From Gluconacetobacter tumulicola (lineage in GTDB: Bacteria; Pseudomonadota; Alphaproteobacteria; Acetobacterales; Acetobacteraceae), in the NCBI RefSeq assembly GCF_014174215.1, contig NZ_JABEQL010000025.1:1-56525 (forward strand): a DNA stretch of 56,525 nucleotides. The letters run 5' to 3'. This document shows, piece after piece, positions 27,292 through 36,555 of the stretch. Position 1 is the first letter of the stretch, and every line of letters starts with the position of its first letter. The position numbers and the translations under genes were made by a program. A model generated the notes under the pieces. The model was given only the letters and a program-made list of their open reading frames with translations. It ran no database searches and was not told where the DNA came from.

Positions 27292-27445
27292 ATCTTGCCC
27301 CTATGTTCCAATCCCGACAGACATGTCTCCCGAGCGGAGGCTGCGCCCGAAAAATGGACGAATATCCTGAAGACACGCATGATCAGGCGGATATCACCCT
27401 GTGATACCATTCTTTTTCCAGACATGCTCCCAGGAGATTGCCGAC

Positions 27446-27841
27446 ATGAGGCGCCTGCCTGCCCTTGCCTTCCTCTGCGCCCTGTCGGCAGGCTGTGCGG
27501 ACGATCAGGGCAAGGGCGATCTGCACGCGGCCGTTTCCCGCTGTTTCGCAACCTATCCGTTCCGCAAGGGCACCGCATACGACCGGTTCAATTGCATCGC
27601 CGACGCCCATCTCCACTACGGCCCGAACGCGCTCGGTCCCCAATACGATCTGATTTCACAGATCGACACGGCCTCCCTGCGCATTGGCCTGGATGTCGAC
27701 GCCGGCACATTGAGCGTGCCGGAAGCCGAGAAAGAACTGCACTGGGTCACCACCAAGGCCCAGAACCAGGCCATTCAGCGATCGAACAGCCAACCGGTCA
27801 CAACAGCGCCCCGCATGGACGATAAAAGACCGGCCAGTTGA
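27446..27841 (+). CDS. Small predicted lipoprotein of unknown function
   Basis: A 131-residue protein with a lipoprotein signal peptide, MRRLPALAFLCALSAGC, lipobox LSAGC at residues 14-18. The mature part has two further Cys (in SRCFATYPF and RFNCIADAHL) that could form a disulfide. CAGGAG lies nine bases before the ATG, which separates it from an upstream in-frame start. The gene is convergent with another lipoprotein gene, 15 bases between stops. The family is not recognised. Confidence 0.72.
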   Translation: MRRLPALAFLCALSAGCADDQGKGDLHAAVSRCFATYPFRKGTAYDRFNCIADAHLHYGPNALGPQYDLISQIDTASLRIGLDVDAGTLSVPEAEKELHWVTTKAQNQAIQRSNSQPVTTAPRMDDKRPAS

Positions 27842-27856
27842 TCGGCCGGGAAACCC

Positions 27857-28456
27857 TTATTGCGTCCGGGGAATAACGGCCGGATCGGAAGATTTCGCAT
27901 CGGGATTGAGCACGACCGTTCCGGATTGCGAGGAATAGGTGCCGGACGTCGACTGGTTCGGCGTGATGGGCGGATGGAACGCCGAAACCGGACCGAAGAT
28001 GCCGCCGGCAGAACGCTTCATCGTGCCTTCCGGCTGGCGCGCACATCCACGGGTGATAATGGAACAGATCCCGTCCGTTCCGACCAGTTCGTCATTATCG
28101 CCCGTATAGTGCACGTCCGACACCCGGTCATGGTCCAGACGGATCACGGCCGTGCAGGTCGTCCCGCCCCCCCCGCCGAACTGCGAGATCGTCGTGACGA
28201 TGTCGCCAACCGGAATCAGCGTCGAGCCTCCATAGTTCGGCTGCGCATGCGTACCGGTATAGACGAAGATCTGGGTCGTATCATTCAGCTGCTTGGTGGC
28301 TGCCGGAATCCCGGCACACGCCTGAAGATCGTAGGATGTCATCCCGATCATGGTGATCTGCGCCTTGTGAGCCGCCCGTGAATCCAGATATCCGCACCCA
28401 CCCAGACCAAAAGAGAGTGAAGACATAGCGAGCAGACACAGAGTGCGACAGTTCAT
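27857..28456 (-). CDS. Predicted lipoprotein of unknown function
   Basis: A 199-residue protein with signal peptide MNCRTLCLLAMSSLSFGLGGC (lipobox GLGGC). The region after it, ITMIGMTSYDLQACAGIPAATKQLNDTTQIFVYT, resembles the start of BamE/SmpA-like domains (a glycine-met-thr segment, a helix, then a beta strand), but the remainder is different: a Gly-rich loop FGGGGGTT, two Cys near the middle (CSIITRGCARQ) and a disordered Ser/Thr/Pro tail. GGGGA lies ten bases before the ATG. Function unknown. Confidence 0.72.
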   Translation of the reverse strand: MNCRTLCLLAMSSLSFGLGGCGYLDSRAAHKAQITMIGMTSYDLQACAGIPAATKQLNDTTQIFVYTGTHAQPNYGGSTLIPVGDIVTTISQFGGGGGTTCTAVIRLDHDRVSDVHYTGDNDELVGTDGICSIITRGCARQPEGTMKRSAGGIFGPVSAFHPPITPNQSTSGTYSSQSGTVVLNPDAKSSDPAVIPRTQ

Positions 28457-28820
28457 TCCTGGATTATCCCCACATCTCGATCGAACCACGCCCGGCACGG
28501 CGCATTTGTCCGACGACCCTAGTGCGCTCTTTCCGGTCGATGCAAGGCCAGGCCGGGCACAAAATGCCCCTTTTCCCAATGAAACGGACCGTTACAGGAA
28601 TTATGGCCACATCTTGACGGGCCGATCTTCAAATATCTTAATAAAGGTCTTACGCCTATACTTCACCATTGCCTTCCGGGCCCCGCACTATCATCATGAT
28701 GCCTATCGCCAGTACGGAGGGCGTCCATGACGGATCGAAAAGACCGGGCACGCCACGCCATCCGGCACCACGGGCCGCCATGCGGAACCGCATCGGAAAT
28801 CCAGGGAGAATCCGCCACTC
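28457..28820. other. Divergent intergenic region between two lipoprotein genes
   Basis: This 364-base gap separates divergent lipoprotein genes. It includes an AT-richer stretch (about 28620-28670) that could hold the promoter of the rightward gene. I see no gene, RNA or strong hairpin in it. Confidence 0.5.
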
Positions 28821-29363
28821 ATGTCGCTTCTGTCTCGCCACACATCGCTTGCCCTGCCCGCTCTTGTGGCAAGCCTGCTCGCACTCGGCGCCTGCACGGC
28901 CGGCCATCCTCCCGCACCCCCCTTGCCGGCCCTGCAAAAAGCCCCCGACCTGACGACCGCCGACGCGGCTTTCGTGCAGAAACTCAACGACATGAACGTA
29001 ACGCAGATCGCCCTGGCCAAGGCGGCCCAGACCCACGCGGCCCGCAGCGACATCGCAACCCTCGGCGCGACCATTGAAAAGGACCTGACAGGCAACCAGG
29101 ACAAGCTGGCGAAACTGGTGGCCCCCCACGCCATTACCCTGGCAACCAAGCATTCCCCCGAAGACCAGAAAATCATCGACCGGATGCAGCATCTTTATGG
29201 CGCCGCATTCGACCGAAGCTATATCCGCTATCTTTCGCGCAACCAGACCGGAATGAAGCCCGTCATCGAAACCGAGATCGCCACCTCGAAGAACACCGAC
29301 CTGGCCAAACTCGCAACCGACACCAAGACCATGCTCGCCGCCTACACGGCCCAGCTCAGATAA
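28821..29363 (+). CDS. DUF4142-type periplasmic/lipoprotein
   Basis: A 180-residue protein: lipoprotein signal peptide with lipobox LGAC (residues 22-25), then a Pro/Ala linker and a helical DUF4142-like domain. The diagnostic pattern is DAAFVQKLNDMNVTQIALAKAAQTHAARSDIATLGATIEKDLTGNQDKLAKLV and the later FDRSYIRYLSRNQTGMKPVIETEIATSKNTDLAKLATDTKTML. Members of this family are found at the cell envelope and have no proven activity. GGGAG lies 13 bases upstream of the ATG, rather far. Confidence 0.85.
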   Translation: MSLLSRHTSLALPALVASLLALGACTAGHPPAPPLPALQKAPDLTTADAAFVQKLNDMNVTQIALAKAAQTHAARSDIATLGATIEKDLTGNQDKLAKLVAPHAITLATKHSPEDQKIIDRMQHLYGAAFDRSYIRYLSRNQTGMKPVIETEIATSKNTDLAKLATDTKTMLAAYTAQLR

Positions 29364-29414
29364 CCCCCTTCCGGAACGCGACGTAGGCAACACACAGCCT
29401 GAAGAGAGGTGCCG

Positions 29415-29939
29415 GTGGATATCAGGATTGCCGAACTGGATAACGAGGCTCTCGTCAACGACCTCGATGACTTGTCGGGGATTCTTGTCGACAGTGTCAC
29501 GGCTGGAGCCGCCATCGGCTTCATGCTGCCCCTGTCAAAGGAAGAGGCACGTCGTTTCTGGTCGCAAGATATCGGGAATGCACTATCGCGGGGAGAGCGC
29601 ATCCTCTTTGGCGCCAGGCTGGGGCCGCGCCTCGTCGGCACTGTGCAGCTTGTCGCAGCCTGTCCACGAAATCAGCCGCATCGCTGTGAAATAGCCAAGA
29701 TGATGGTGCATCCCGAAATGCGCCGGCGCGGCATCGGACGGATGCTGATGCATGCCGCGCTCGAGCGCGCCCGCGACATCGGCAAGACCCTTGTGACATT
29801 GGATACGCGCAGCCGCGATGTCGCCCTGGGACTGTATTCGTCACTGGGTTTCGAAATTGCCGGTGAAATCCCCGATTACGCATGGGATTCCGATGGTCAG
29901 GCGATGCATGCCACGACCTACATGTTTCGACGCCTGTAG
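29415..29939 (+). CDS. GNAT-family N-acetyltransferase
   Basis: A 174-residue acetyltransferase with VVGTVQLV-like beta strands, then the acetyl-CoA-binding motif A in EIAKMMVHPEMRRRGIGRMLMHAALERARDIGKTLVTLDTRS and motif B in ALGLYSSLGFEIAGEIPDYA. The GTG at 29415 is selected since AGAGAGG is correctly spaced before it; a GTG two codons upstream is nearly as good. The family resembles tabtoxin-resistance-type GNATs. It is convergent with the mechanosensitive channel gene. Confidence 0.88.
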   Translation: MDIRIAELDNEALVNDLDDLSGILVDSVTAGAAIGFMLPLSKEEARRFWSQDIGNALSRGERILFGARLGPRLVGTVQLVAACPRNQPHRCEIAKMMVHPEMRRRGIGRMLMHAALERARDIGKTLVTLDTRSRDVALGLYSSLGFEIAGEIPDYAWDSDGQAMHATTYMFRRL

Positions 29940-30048
29940 GCATATCCTCTGCAATTTCCATTTTCCCGTGCGCGCACAGACGCCCCGGATGTCACTCCCT
30001 GCCGAACAACCGAATCTGCGATGAACGATCCGACAGCCGCCATAACGC

Positions 30049-32613
30049 TCAAGGCGGGGCGGAAGGCGAGCTTCCTGAAATACGGGGCAGCGCCCCGCTC
30101 GCACCCTTGTCCTCCCCGGCCTCGGCCTGCTCCGAAGGCAGTGAAATCAATTCCACACTCTGCGCGGGCCGCGCCAGCCGAATACCCTCGCCGGCGAAGC
30201 GCTGGACCAGAAGCCGATTGAACGCACGCTGCACCGGCCACCGGGCCGCATCGGTGCAGACGATCTGCCCCAGCAGCGTGACGGCCTGGGATGAAACCGC
30301 ATTCACCCCCCAATATTGCAGGTCGCTCAACATGCCGGGGGCAAGTTCCGGGTCCTGGCGCATGTCCTCTACAATCTCCGCCAGCAGGGCGGCGGCACGG
30401 TCGATATCCTGGTCCGGCGCGATATCGACGCTGACGGCGGCATTGCCCACACCGCGATTGGTGTTGGTGACGGTGGAAACCGCGCTGAAGGGAATGATAT
30501 GCACCGACCCGTCGCTCGCCCGCAGGCGCAGCGTGCGGATCGACAATGTTTCCACCACGCCGGACAGGCCGCCGGCAGTCACCGTGTCCCCCACCTCCAT
30601 CGCGTTTTCCAGCAGCAGGAAAATGCCGGTAATGAAATCCTGCACCAGCTTCTGCGACCCGAACCCGACGGCAACACCGATGATCCCCGCCCCGGCCAGC
30701 AGCGGCGCGATATTCAGCCCGATCTGGCTGAGCACGGTCATGACCACCACAATGCTCAGACACACCAGCAGCACGGTGCGCAGGATCGGTGAGAGCGTGC
30801 GCAGCCGCATCGCCCGCCCGGGCTGTGCGCTGCTGGCATAATGGCCGATCTGCCGATCCAGCGCGGCATTGACATATTCCCAGACGACGATGCCGATCGC
30901 CAGCGCCACCAGCACCGTGGCCGCGGCCGAAACCAGCCGGCGCCCCACCTTGCCGTTATCGAACCACGCGAAGGCCGGCACCCCCCAGGCCTGCAACAGC
31001 GTGACGGCACCCGCGATTCCCAGTATCCACGCCAGCATCTGGCGGACATACGGGTAATAGCGCACGCCACGCCGAACCAGGCCCGATGCCGCCATGTCCG
31101 CATCCTGATCAGGGCGGAACGCACGGTCCAGCAACCCGAACAGCAGGATCGCCAGCGCCCGGAACACGATCAGAACGCCGAGGGCAATGGCACACAGGCG
31201 CCACACTCTCGTATAGCCCCCCGGAATGTCGGCCGCCGACACCAGCCACAACGCCCCGTCGAGGACCAGCGCGAAGATCCACCACCGCTCGGCCAACCCG
31301 TCGAACAGACCATGGCCCAGCCGCCAGCGCAGCATGCCCGGCGGCTGCAACATGCGCGCAACCGGGCGCCGCACCTGCACGATCAGCCCCGCCACCAGCA
31401 GATGTTCCTCCAGCAGGATCACCAGCCCGATCGCATCCTGCCCCGGTTCGGACAGCCCCAGCAGCCCGCCTGCATCGGCCAGGCACAGCGCCGCGACAGG
31501 CAGCGCGATCAGCGCGGTCGTCCATCCTGTGAGAATCCGCGCCATACCATCACTCAGCGGCACCGGCCGCAGATGCGGCAGCCGGGGCGACAGCAGGGCA
31601 CCCAGCCCGATGATCGCCGCACGACCGATCGCATAGGCATTGATGACCATCACCATGATCTGCGCCGTCGGCAACGCGTCATCCTCGCCGGCCAGAACAT
31701 TGGCCATCAGCGTGGTGACGCCCAGGAACGCGGCGAGCGGCGTCAGTTCCAGCACCAGACGCAGCACGATCCAGGGCAGCAGACGCAATTGCCGCAGCAG
31801 GCGCGCGGCACGCCAGCGGGTCGCGGCCTCCTGCACGCGCACCCGTTCCGCAGAGGCACCGTTATCTTCAGCAGCGACGGCCGCACCGGGCGGCGGCCCC
31901 ACCGCTTCATGATCCGGCTCGCGGGCCGGCAGCGGCAGGCGCATCGCCAGCATCGTGTCGATCCGGACCAGATACCGGCGCAGCAGCATGGCCACTCCGC
32001 GTTCGAGGGCGAGCCCGATCAGCATCACCAGCCCCAGCCGCCACCCCAGCGCGACCAGCCCATCGCGTCGGGCACCGGGCGCCGTGATCCGCCGCCCCCA
32101 GATGCCCACACTGCGCAGGTCCGTAAACAGGGCACCGAAATGGCGCACATGCTGGGTCACCGTGCCCGCAATCCCCCCCAGCCCATGCAGGGCCACAGCC
32201 CCCAGACTGCCCGGGACCAGGGCGATCGGCGCTGGCGCCGCTGCCGGAGCCGCCGCCTTGGCCGCGTCCGCCGCAGGCGGTGGGGCGGCGGCCGCCTTGC
32301 CCGCCGCACCGGCAGGTGTTGTCCGGCCCGCCGCATTCGGCGGCAGTCCCTGCAACGCGCGTAGATCCTGCAGAAAGGCCGCGCGCCGCTGCGGATCGTC
32401 CAGCGTATTCAGCAGATGCTGCAACTGCGCCTGGTCCGGCGTCGCCCCCGGCCCCCCAGGCACGGCACGATCCTGCGCCCGCGCCACCGCGAACAGGCCA
32501 GAACGCGGCGCGATCAATGCGGACAGAAGCATGACCGTCATCAGCGCAAGCGCAACGCGCAGACAGGCGGAAGACGGGCGATGGCGAGGCATGACAGAGG
32601 CGTCGACGGGCAT
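30049..32613 (-). CDS. Large MscS-family mechanosensitive ion channel
   Basis: An 854-residue inner-membrane channel of the long MscS/YbiO-MscK class that opens under turgor. A signal-like segment (residues 1-45) is followed by a periplasmic Ala/Pro-rich part (about 50-140), roughly eight to ten further transmembrane helices, and the conserved pore helix with GIIGVAVGFGSQKLVQDF ending near residue 660. Then come the beta domain (AMEVGDTVTAGGLSGVVETLSIRTLRLRASDGSVHIIPFS) and the cytoplasmic alpha-beta domain. The start at 32613 has GGAGG five bases upstream. Another ATG seven codons on is possible. The extra N-terminal helices distinguish it from the small MscS. Confidence 0.93.
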   Translation of the reverse strand: MPVDASVMPRHRPSSACLRVALALMTVMLLSALIAPRSGLFAVARAQDRAVPGGPGATPDQAQLQHLLNTLDDPQRRAAFLQDLRALQGLPPNAAGRTTPAGAAGKAAAAPPPAADAAKAAAPAAAPAPIALVPGSLGAVALHGLGGIAGTVTQHVRHFGALFTDLRSVGIWGRRITAPGARRDGLVALGWRLGLVMLIGLALERGVAMLLRRYLVRIDTMLAMRLPLPAREPDHEAVGPPPGAAVAAEDNGASAERVRVQEAATRWRAARLLRQLRLLPWIVLRLVLELTPLAAFLGVTTLMANVLAGEDDALPTAQIMVMVINAYAIGRAAIIGLGALLSPRLPHLRPVPLSDGMARILTGWTTALIALPVAALCLADAGGLLGLSEPGQDAIGLVILLEEHLLVAGLIVQVRRPVARMLQPPGMLRWRLGHGLFDGLAERWWIFALVLDGALWLVSAADIPGGYTRVWRLCAIALGVLIVFRALAILLFGLLDRAFRPDQDADMAASGLVRRGVRYYPYVRQMLAWILGIAGAVTLLQAWGVPAFAWFDNGKVGRRLVSAAATVLVALAIGIVVWEYVNAALDRQIGHYASSAQPGRAMRLRTLSPILRTVLLVCLSIVVVMTVLSQIGLNIAPLLAGAGIIGVAVGFGSQKLVQDFITGIFLLLENAMEVGDTVTAGGLSGVVETLSIRTLRLRASDGSVHIIPFSAVSTVTNTNRGVGNAAVSVDIAPDQDIDRAAALLAEIVEDMRQDPELAPGMLSDLQYWGVNAVSSQAVTLLGQIVCTDAARWPVQRAFNRLLVQRFAGEGIRLARPAQSVELISLPSEQAEAGEDKGASGALPRISGSSPSAPP

Positions 32614-32981
32614 GAGTCCTCCGGCTGAGCGATCTGGCGGACAGATATGGACCGACGGCGGCATATGCGTTTGCGCCGGACGCGCGTGCCTAAACGCATG
32701 AGACAACAGGAGAGTTTGCGCGCACCCCGGCTGGCATGCGGTCACACCGACGAGGACCGGTCTGGAAACGTGGGCGGGCAAGCGGGAACGGCCCCGGAGC
32801 CGACCCCATCATGTGCCTGCAAACCGGCCGCCACGGCCGCACGCCGCCCGGGCGCACGACCAGCCAGGCCCAACGAAAAACCGGGGCCAGAGGCCCCGGT
32901 TTCCCACATGATTCGGAGTGCAGGCTCAGCCTGTTCCACCAGCAGAATGGCGCGAATGCCGCGCCAATGGTTTGATCTGGA
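32614..32981. other. Gap between tetR and the channel gene
   Basis: This 368-base gap carries the tetR terminator described separately and probably the promoter of the channel gene near its left end. No gene is supported. Confidence 0.5.
32878..32902 (-). terminator. Rho-independent terminator for tetR
   Basis: An 11-bp perfect stem, AAACCGGGGCC with GGCCCCGGTTT, around a three-base loop. On the minus strand it runs into TTTTT (32880-32876), the layout of a strong terminator for the leftward tetR transcript. Confidence 0.85.
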
Positions 32982-33662
32982 TCAAGCCGGCGCGTCAGGA
33001 ATCGCTTCCGGCACAGGCGGCCCCTTGCCCACCTGGAACGTATTCAGGAACATCCGCGTCACCGCCCGCGCGATCATCGCGATATGGGCCGGGTCGGAAT
33101 CGACCGGCAACTGCAGGCGCTTGCGCCAGGTAATGCGCGTCTGGCACAGGGCATAGAACAGTTCGGCCGCCAGTTCCGGGTCCGGCACATCCAGAATACC
33201 GTCGCTGGTGCGCGCCCGCAGCCACGCGGACAGGATGCCGATCGCCTTGCACGGCCCGACCTGCCAGAAAATCTCAGCCAGATGCGGAAAGGTCGCCGCT
33301 TCCGACACCACGATGCGGTTCAGCATCAGCGACAGCGGCGAGGTCGTCAGCCGGATCATCGCGGTGGCGATTCCCTCCAGCGTGGCCTCGGGGCTCTGGG
33401 CCTCACCGATCGTCTCGAACAGCTTGGGCAGCTTCTCGCAGGCACATTCCTCGATGAAGGCCGCGAACAGGCTCGCCTTGCTGTCATAGTAATTATACAG
33501 CGTGCCCTTCGAGACCCCGGCATCGCGCGCGATCTGCGACATGCTGGCGCCCTCGTACCCGTGCTCGGCAAAGACCCGGGCCGCCCCATCCATGATCTGC
33601 CGCCGCTTCGCGCTGGAAATCCCCGGCAGATCCGGCACGTGGGGCGACTGAACGGCTGACAT
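32982..33662 (-). CDS. TetR-family repressor of the adjacent outer-membrane factor
   Basis: A 226-residue TetR/AcrR repressor. The HTH domain, residues 17-65 (SAKRRQIMDGAARVFAEHGYEGASMSQIARDAGVSKGTLYNYYDSKASLFAAFI), is classical; the C-terminal helical part is of the AefR-like type (SPEATLEGIATAMIRLTTSPLSLMLNRIVVSEAATFPHLAEIFW). GGAGG lies upstream of the ATG at 33662. It is divergent from the efflux outer-membrane factor gene, with a perfect operator-like inverted repeat in between, so it very probably represses both that gene and itself. A terminator follows. Confidence 0.92.
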   Translation of the reverse strand: MSAVQSPHVPDLPGISSAKRRQIMDGAARVFAEHGYEGASMSQIARDAGVSKGTLYNYYDSKASLFAAFIEECACEKLPKLFETIGEAQSPEATLEGIATAMIRLTTSPLSLMLNRIVVSEAATFPHLAEIFWQVGPCKAIGILSAWLRARTSDGILDVPDPELAAELFYALCQTRITWRKRLQLPVDSDPAHIAMIARAVTRMFLNTFQVGKGPPVPEAIPDAPA

Positions 33663-33741
33663 GGCGCTTACTACCTCCGGCGACCATTGCTTTCCAGCCC
33701 GGACGGATTGACCGGGCGGGGAAAGCCGATAGGGTATCGGC

Positions 33742-33764
33742 AATGACCGAACCGGTCGGTCATT
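33742..33764. promoter_or_regulatory. TetR operator candidate (perfect 9-bp inverted repeat)
   Basis: AATGACCGA (33742-33750) and TCGGTCATT (33756-33764) are perfect complements with a 5-base spacer, in the gap between divergent tetR and the outer-membrane factor gene. Sequence and geometry are typical of AcrR/AefR-type operators that contain GACCG...CGGTC. Confidence 0.8.
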
Positions 33765-33842
33765 GTTCATCATGATGTCATATTGCCTCCCGTCATGTCG
33801 ATAGGACCGCTGGCGGGACCGGAGGAAGCAGGGGACCGTCTG

Positions 33843-35453
33843 GTGTATAAGGGATATTCTTGGCGGGCCGCCATCATCGGATTGTCCGCCCTGGCCGGTG
33901 GATGCGCGGTCGGGCCCGATTTTCACACGCCCGCAAGCTGGACGCCCCCGCACTGGGCCGGCCCGGGCTCGTCTCCGCCGACCGGCCCGGTAACGGGCCC
34001 GGTCACCAGCGACATTTCCGACGCGGCACCCGACCCGGCCTGGTGGGACGTGTTCCACGATGCCGAGCTGTCGGCGCTGGAACGCCGCGTGGCCTCGCAG
34101 AACCTGTCGGTCGGCATCGCCACCGCCCGCCTGGCGCAAAGCCGCGCCCAGCTCCGCATTGCCGGGGCCGAACGCTATCCAGGCCTCAGCGCCGCCGGGT
34201 CGTATTCGCGCGCGCAGTACAGCACCAAGATGCTGCAACGCATCGTCAGCGACGTGGGCCAGTCCCCGCAGGTACAGCAGGCCATCCGCCAGTCCGGGCA
34301 ACTGGGCAACGCCACCCTGGCCGACGAATCGGGCCACCTGACGATTCCCCTGTTCGACCAGTGGAAAGACAGTATCGACGCGACGTGGGAGGTCGATCTG
34401 TGGGGCCGCGTGCGCCGGCAGTACGAAGCCGCCGGCGCCGACCTGCAAGCCTCGAACGAGGAACGGCGTGGCGTGCTGACGGCCCGGATGGCCGAACTGG
34501 CCCGCGACTACATGGCCCTGCGCGAGGCCCAGACCCTGCTGCACATCCTGCTGGACAATCGCGACACCGCCGCCCGCACGCTGGAGCTCAGCCGCCAGCG
34601 CAACCAGGCCGGACTGGTCAGCGAGCTGGACGTGCAGAGCGCCCAATCCCAGCTCGACGCCACCACCGCCCGCATCCCGCAGACCGAGCAGCAGATCGCC
34701 GTGCAGGTCAACGCGCTCAGCCTGCTGCTGGGCGAACCGCCGGCCGCCCTGGCCGGCGAACTGCTCAAGGCCGAGGCCATTCCGCCGGTGCCGCCGCGCG
34801 TCCCGGCCGGCGTGCCGTCCGAGCTGGCCCGCCGCCGCCCCGACATCCGCCAGGCGGAAGCGCAACTGCACGCCGCCACCGCGCAGGTCGGCGAGGCAGT
34901 GGCCGAATTCTACCCCCGCGTCACCATCGACGCCGGATTCGGCTTCCAGTCGCTCTCGTTCCGCGACCTGGGGTTCTGGAACGCACGGGCGTGGAATGTC
35001 GGCCCCTCGATCACATTGCCCGTCTTCCAGGGCGGCAGGCTGCGCGGCCAGCTCGAACTGCGCAAATCGGCCCAGCAGGAAGCCGCGATTTCCTACCGCC
35101 AGACCGTGCTGGGCGCGTGGCACGAGGTCGATAACGCACTGACCGCCTATCGCGACGAACAGATGCGCCGCGACAGCCTGGCGCGCGAGGTCGCGGCCGA
35201 CCAGCGCGGGCTGGACCTGGCCCGCGACCAGTATCGCCACGGTATGGTGACGTTCCTGACGGTGCTGGACGCCGAACGCCGCCTGCTGGCCGCGCAGACC
35301 GACCTCACCGGCAGCACAGCCACCCTGTCGACCGACCTGGTGCAGCTTTATTCCGCCCTCGGCGGCGGCTGGGAGACCAGCTTCCCCGATTCCATTCCCG
35401 CCGGCTCCGCCCCGCATACGGTCGCGCAAGCGTCTCCCCATGACCCGGCCTGA
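33843..35453 (+). CDS. RND-type efflux outer-membrane lipoprotein (NodT/OprM family)
   Basis: A 536-residue TolC-fold outer-membrane factor. From the GTG at 33843 the protein begins with a clean lipoprotein signal peptide ending LAGGC, followed by AVGPDFHTP, the classical NodT/OprM start; AGGGGA lies seven bases upstream. An ATG at 33795 would add 16 residues. Two OEP repeats follow, with DPAWWDVFHDAELSALERRVASQN and the ELARRRPDIRQAEAQLHAATAQVGEAVAEFYP segment. No membrane-fusion or RND pump gene is adjacent, so it must serve a pump encoded elsewhere. It is controlled by the divergent TetR. Confidence 0.93.
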   Translation: MYKGYSWRAAIIGLSALAGGCAVGPDFHTPASWTPPHWAGPGSSPPTGPVTGPVTSDISDAAPDPAWWDVFHDAELSALERRVASQNLSVGIATARLAQSRAQLRIAGAERYPGLSAAGSYSRAQYSTKMLQRIVSDVGQSPQVQQAIRQSGQLGNATLADESGHLTIPLFDQWKDSIDATWEVDLWGRVRRQYEAAGADLQASNEERRGVLTARMAELARDYMALREAQTLLHILLDNRDTAARTLELSRQRNQAGLVSELDVQSAQSQLDATTARIPQTEQQIAVQVNALSLLLGEPPAALAGELLKAEAIPPVPPRVPAGVPSELARRRPDIRQAEAQLHAATAQVGEAVAEFYPRVTIDAGFGFQSLSFRDLGFWNARAWNVGPSITLPVFQGGRLRGQLELRKSAQQEAAISYRQTVLGAWHEVDNALTAYRDEQMRRDSLAREVAADQRGLDLARDQYRHGMVTFLTVLDAERRLLAAQTDLTGSTATLSTDLVQLYSALGGGWETSFPDSIPAGSAPHTVAQASPHDPA

Positions 35454-35518
35454 AGGGAACGTCGAGTCGAAACCTGCTTTTCCGAACGGCTCAAGCCGGC
35501 TTCAGGCTTGGCGGATGG

Positions 35519-35546
35519 CGGGCGGCAGCGTATAAGCCGCCCGTTT
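35519..35546 (+). terminator. Terminator after the outer-membrane factor gene
   Basis: CGGGCGGC (35519-35526) and GCCGCCCG (35536-35543) pair perfectly around a 9-base loop and are followed by TTT, 66 bases after the stop. Confidence 0.65.
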
Positions 35547-35608
35547 CGCGGCGGGTCCCTGTCGGGCGATGATCTCGTCCCGGGGGGCAATATTCAAGGA
35601 CGCGCATC

Positions 35609-36022
35609 ATGATCACACTGCCCCCCGATTACCACCCCTCGGAAGACGAGGAGTTCATGAACCCGCTTCAGGTGGAATATTTCCGCCAGAAGCTCCTGAA
35701 ATGGCGCGCCGACCTGCTGAAAGAGGCGGACGAGACCCTGGCCAGCCTCTCCGAAGGCGGCATCCACGAAGCCGACATCACCGACCGCGCCAGCGTCGAG
35801 ACCGATCGCGCGCTGGAACTGCGCACCCGCGACCGGGCCCGCAAGCTGATTTCCAAGATCAACCAGGCCCTCCTGCGAGTCGAGAACGGATCGTACGGAT
35901 TCTGCGAGGAAACCGGCGAGCCGATCGGCCTGAAGCGCCTGGAAGCCCGCCCGATCGCCACCCTGTCGATCGAGGCGCAGGAGCGGCACGAGCGCATGGA
36001 AAAGATCCACCGCGACGACTGA
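35609..36022 (+). CDS. dksA: RNA polymerase-binding transcription factor DksA
   Basis: A 137-residue DksA that binds in the RNA polymerase secondary channel and acts with ppGpp. An N-terminal coiled coil (about residues 18-85, with the tip around EADITDRASVETDRALELRTRDRARKLISKINQALLRV) is followed by the C-terminal globular part, YGFCEETGEPIGLKRLEARPIATLSIEAQERHERMEKIHRDD. Of the four zinc-ligand cysteines of E. coli DksA only the first is present (GFCEET), as often seen in alphaproteobacteria, so the fold is probably zinc-independent. AAGGA lies eight bases upstream of the ATG. Confidence 0.96.
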   Translation: MITLPPDYHPSEDEEFMNPLQVEYFRQKLLKWRADLLKEADETLASLSEGGIHEADITDRASVETDRALELRTRDRARKLISKINQALLRVENGSYGFCEETGEPIGLKRLEARPIATLSIEAQERHERMEKIHRDD

Positions 36023-36129
36023 CCGCACTCCGGCGGGGGCATGACCGGCTATCATACGGCCCGATCATGTTTTCTCGCCAAAGGGGGTTGCAACGCTCCC
36101 TGGGAGGCGGTAGGAACCGCCCACCCGTT

Positions 36130-36204
<75 letters not shown>

Positions 36205-36555
36205 TGATTTCCCTAAATTTTATCGATAGAGCGTCTGGCTCTAGTCTGATCCATGTGGACCAGAGAACGCGGCTAACACGTCCGTAGCGCGCACCAGAGG
36301 TCCCCGCGCAGCCTCTCGCTGGGTGCGATGCCACCGGACCTGCGCCAGCCCTCGAACCGGCCATTTTACGGGCCGGCACATTGGCGCACCGGCCCACGCC
36401 GTCCATCATGGGGTTATCGAAGTCACCATGAAGAAGCGGGTCTGTTAATGCCGACCAGACTCACCACTTGCGAGGCACGAATCGACGCCTCATGCATCGC
36501 CTTCAATGATGCATCAACGCGCGCCCTGATCGTCTCCGGGGGACCTGAAACGCCT
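36205..36555. other. Stretch downstream of tRNA-Thr without a convincing gene
   Basis: This 351-base stretch follows the tRNA directly. The first 40 bases are AT-rich and include AGAGC-GTCTG-GCTCT, a possible transcript-end hairpin. No protein-like frame with a ribosome-binding site is seen. Position next to a tRNA 3' end fits an old insertion site, but no second copy of the tRNA end was found in the window. Confidence 0.45.

Noticed and set aside
33843-35453. Assigning a full RND efflux operon here
   Set aside because: No membrane-fusion or RND pump gene is adjacent on either side; only the outer-membrane factor is present.
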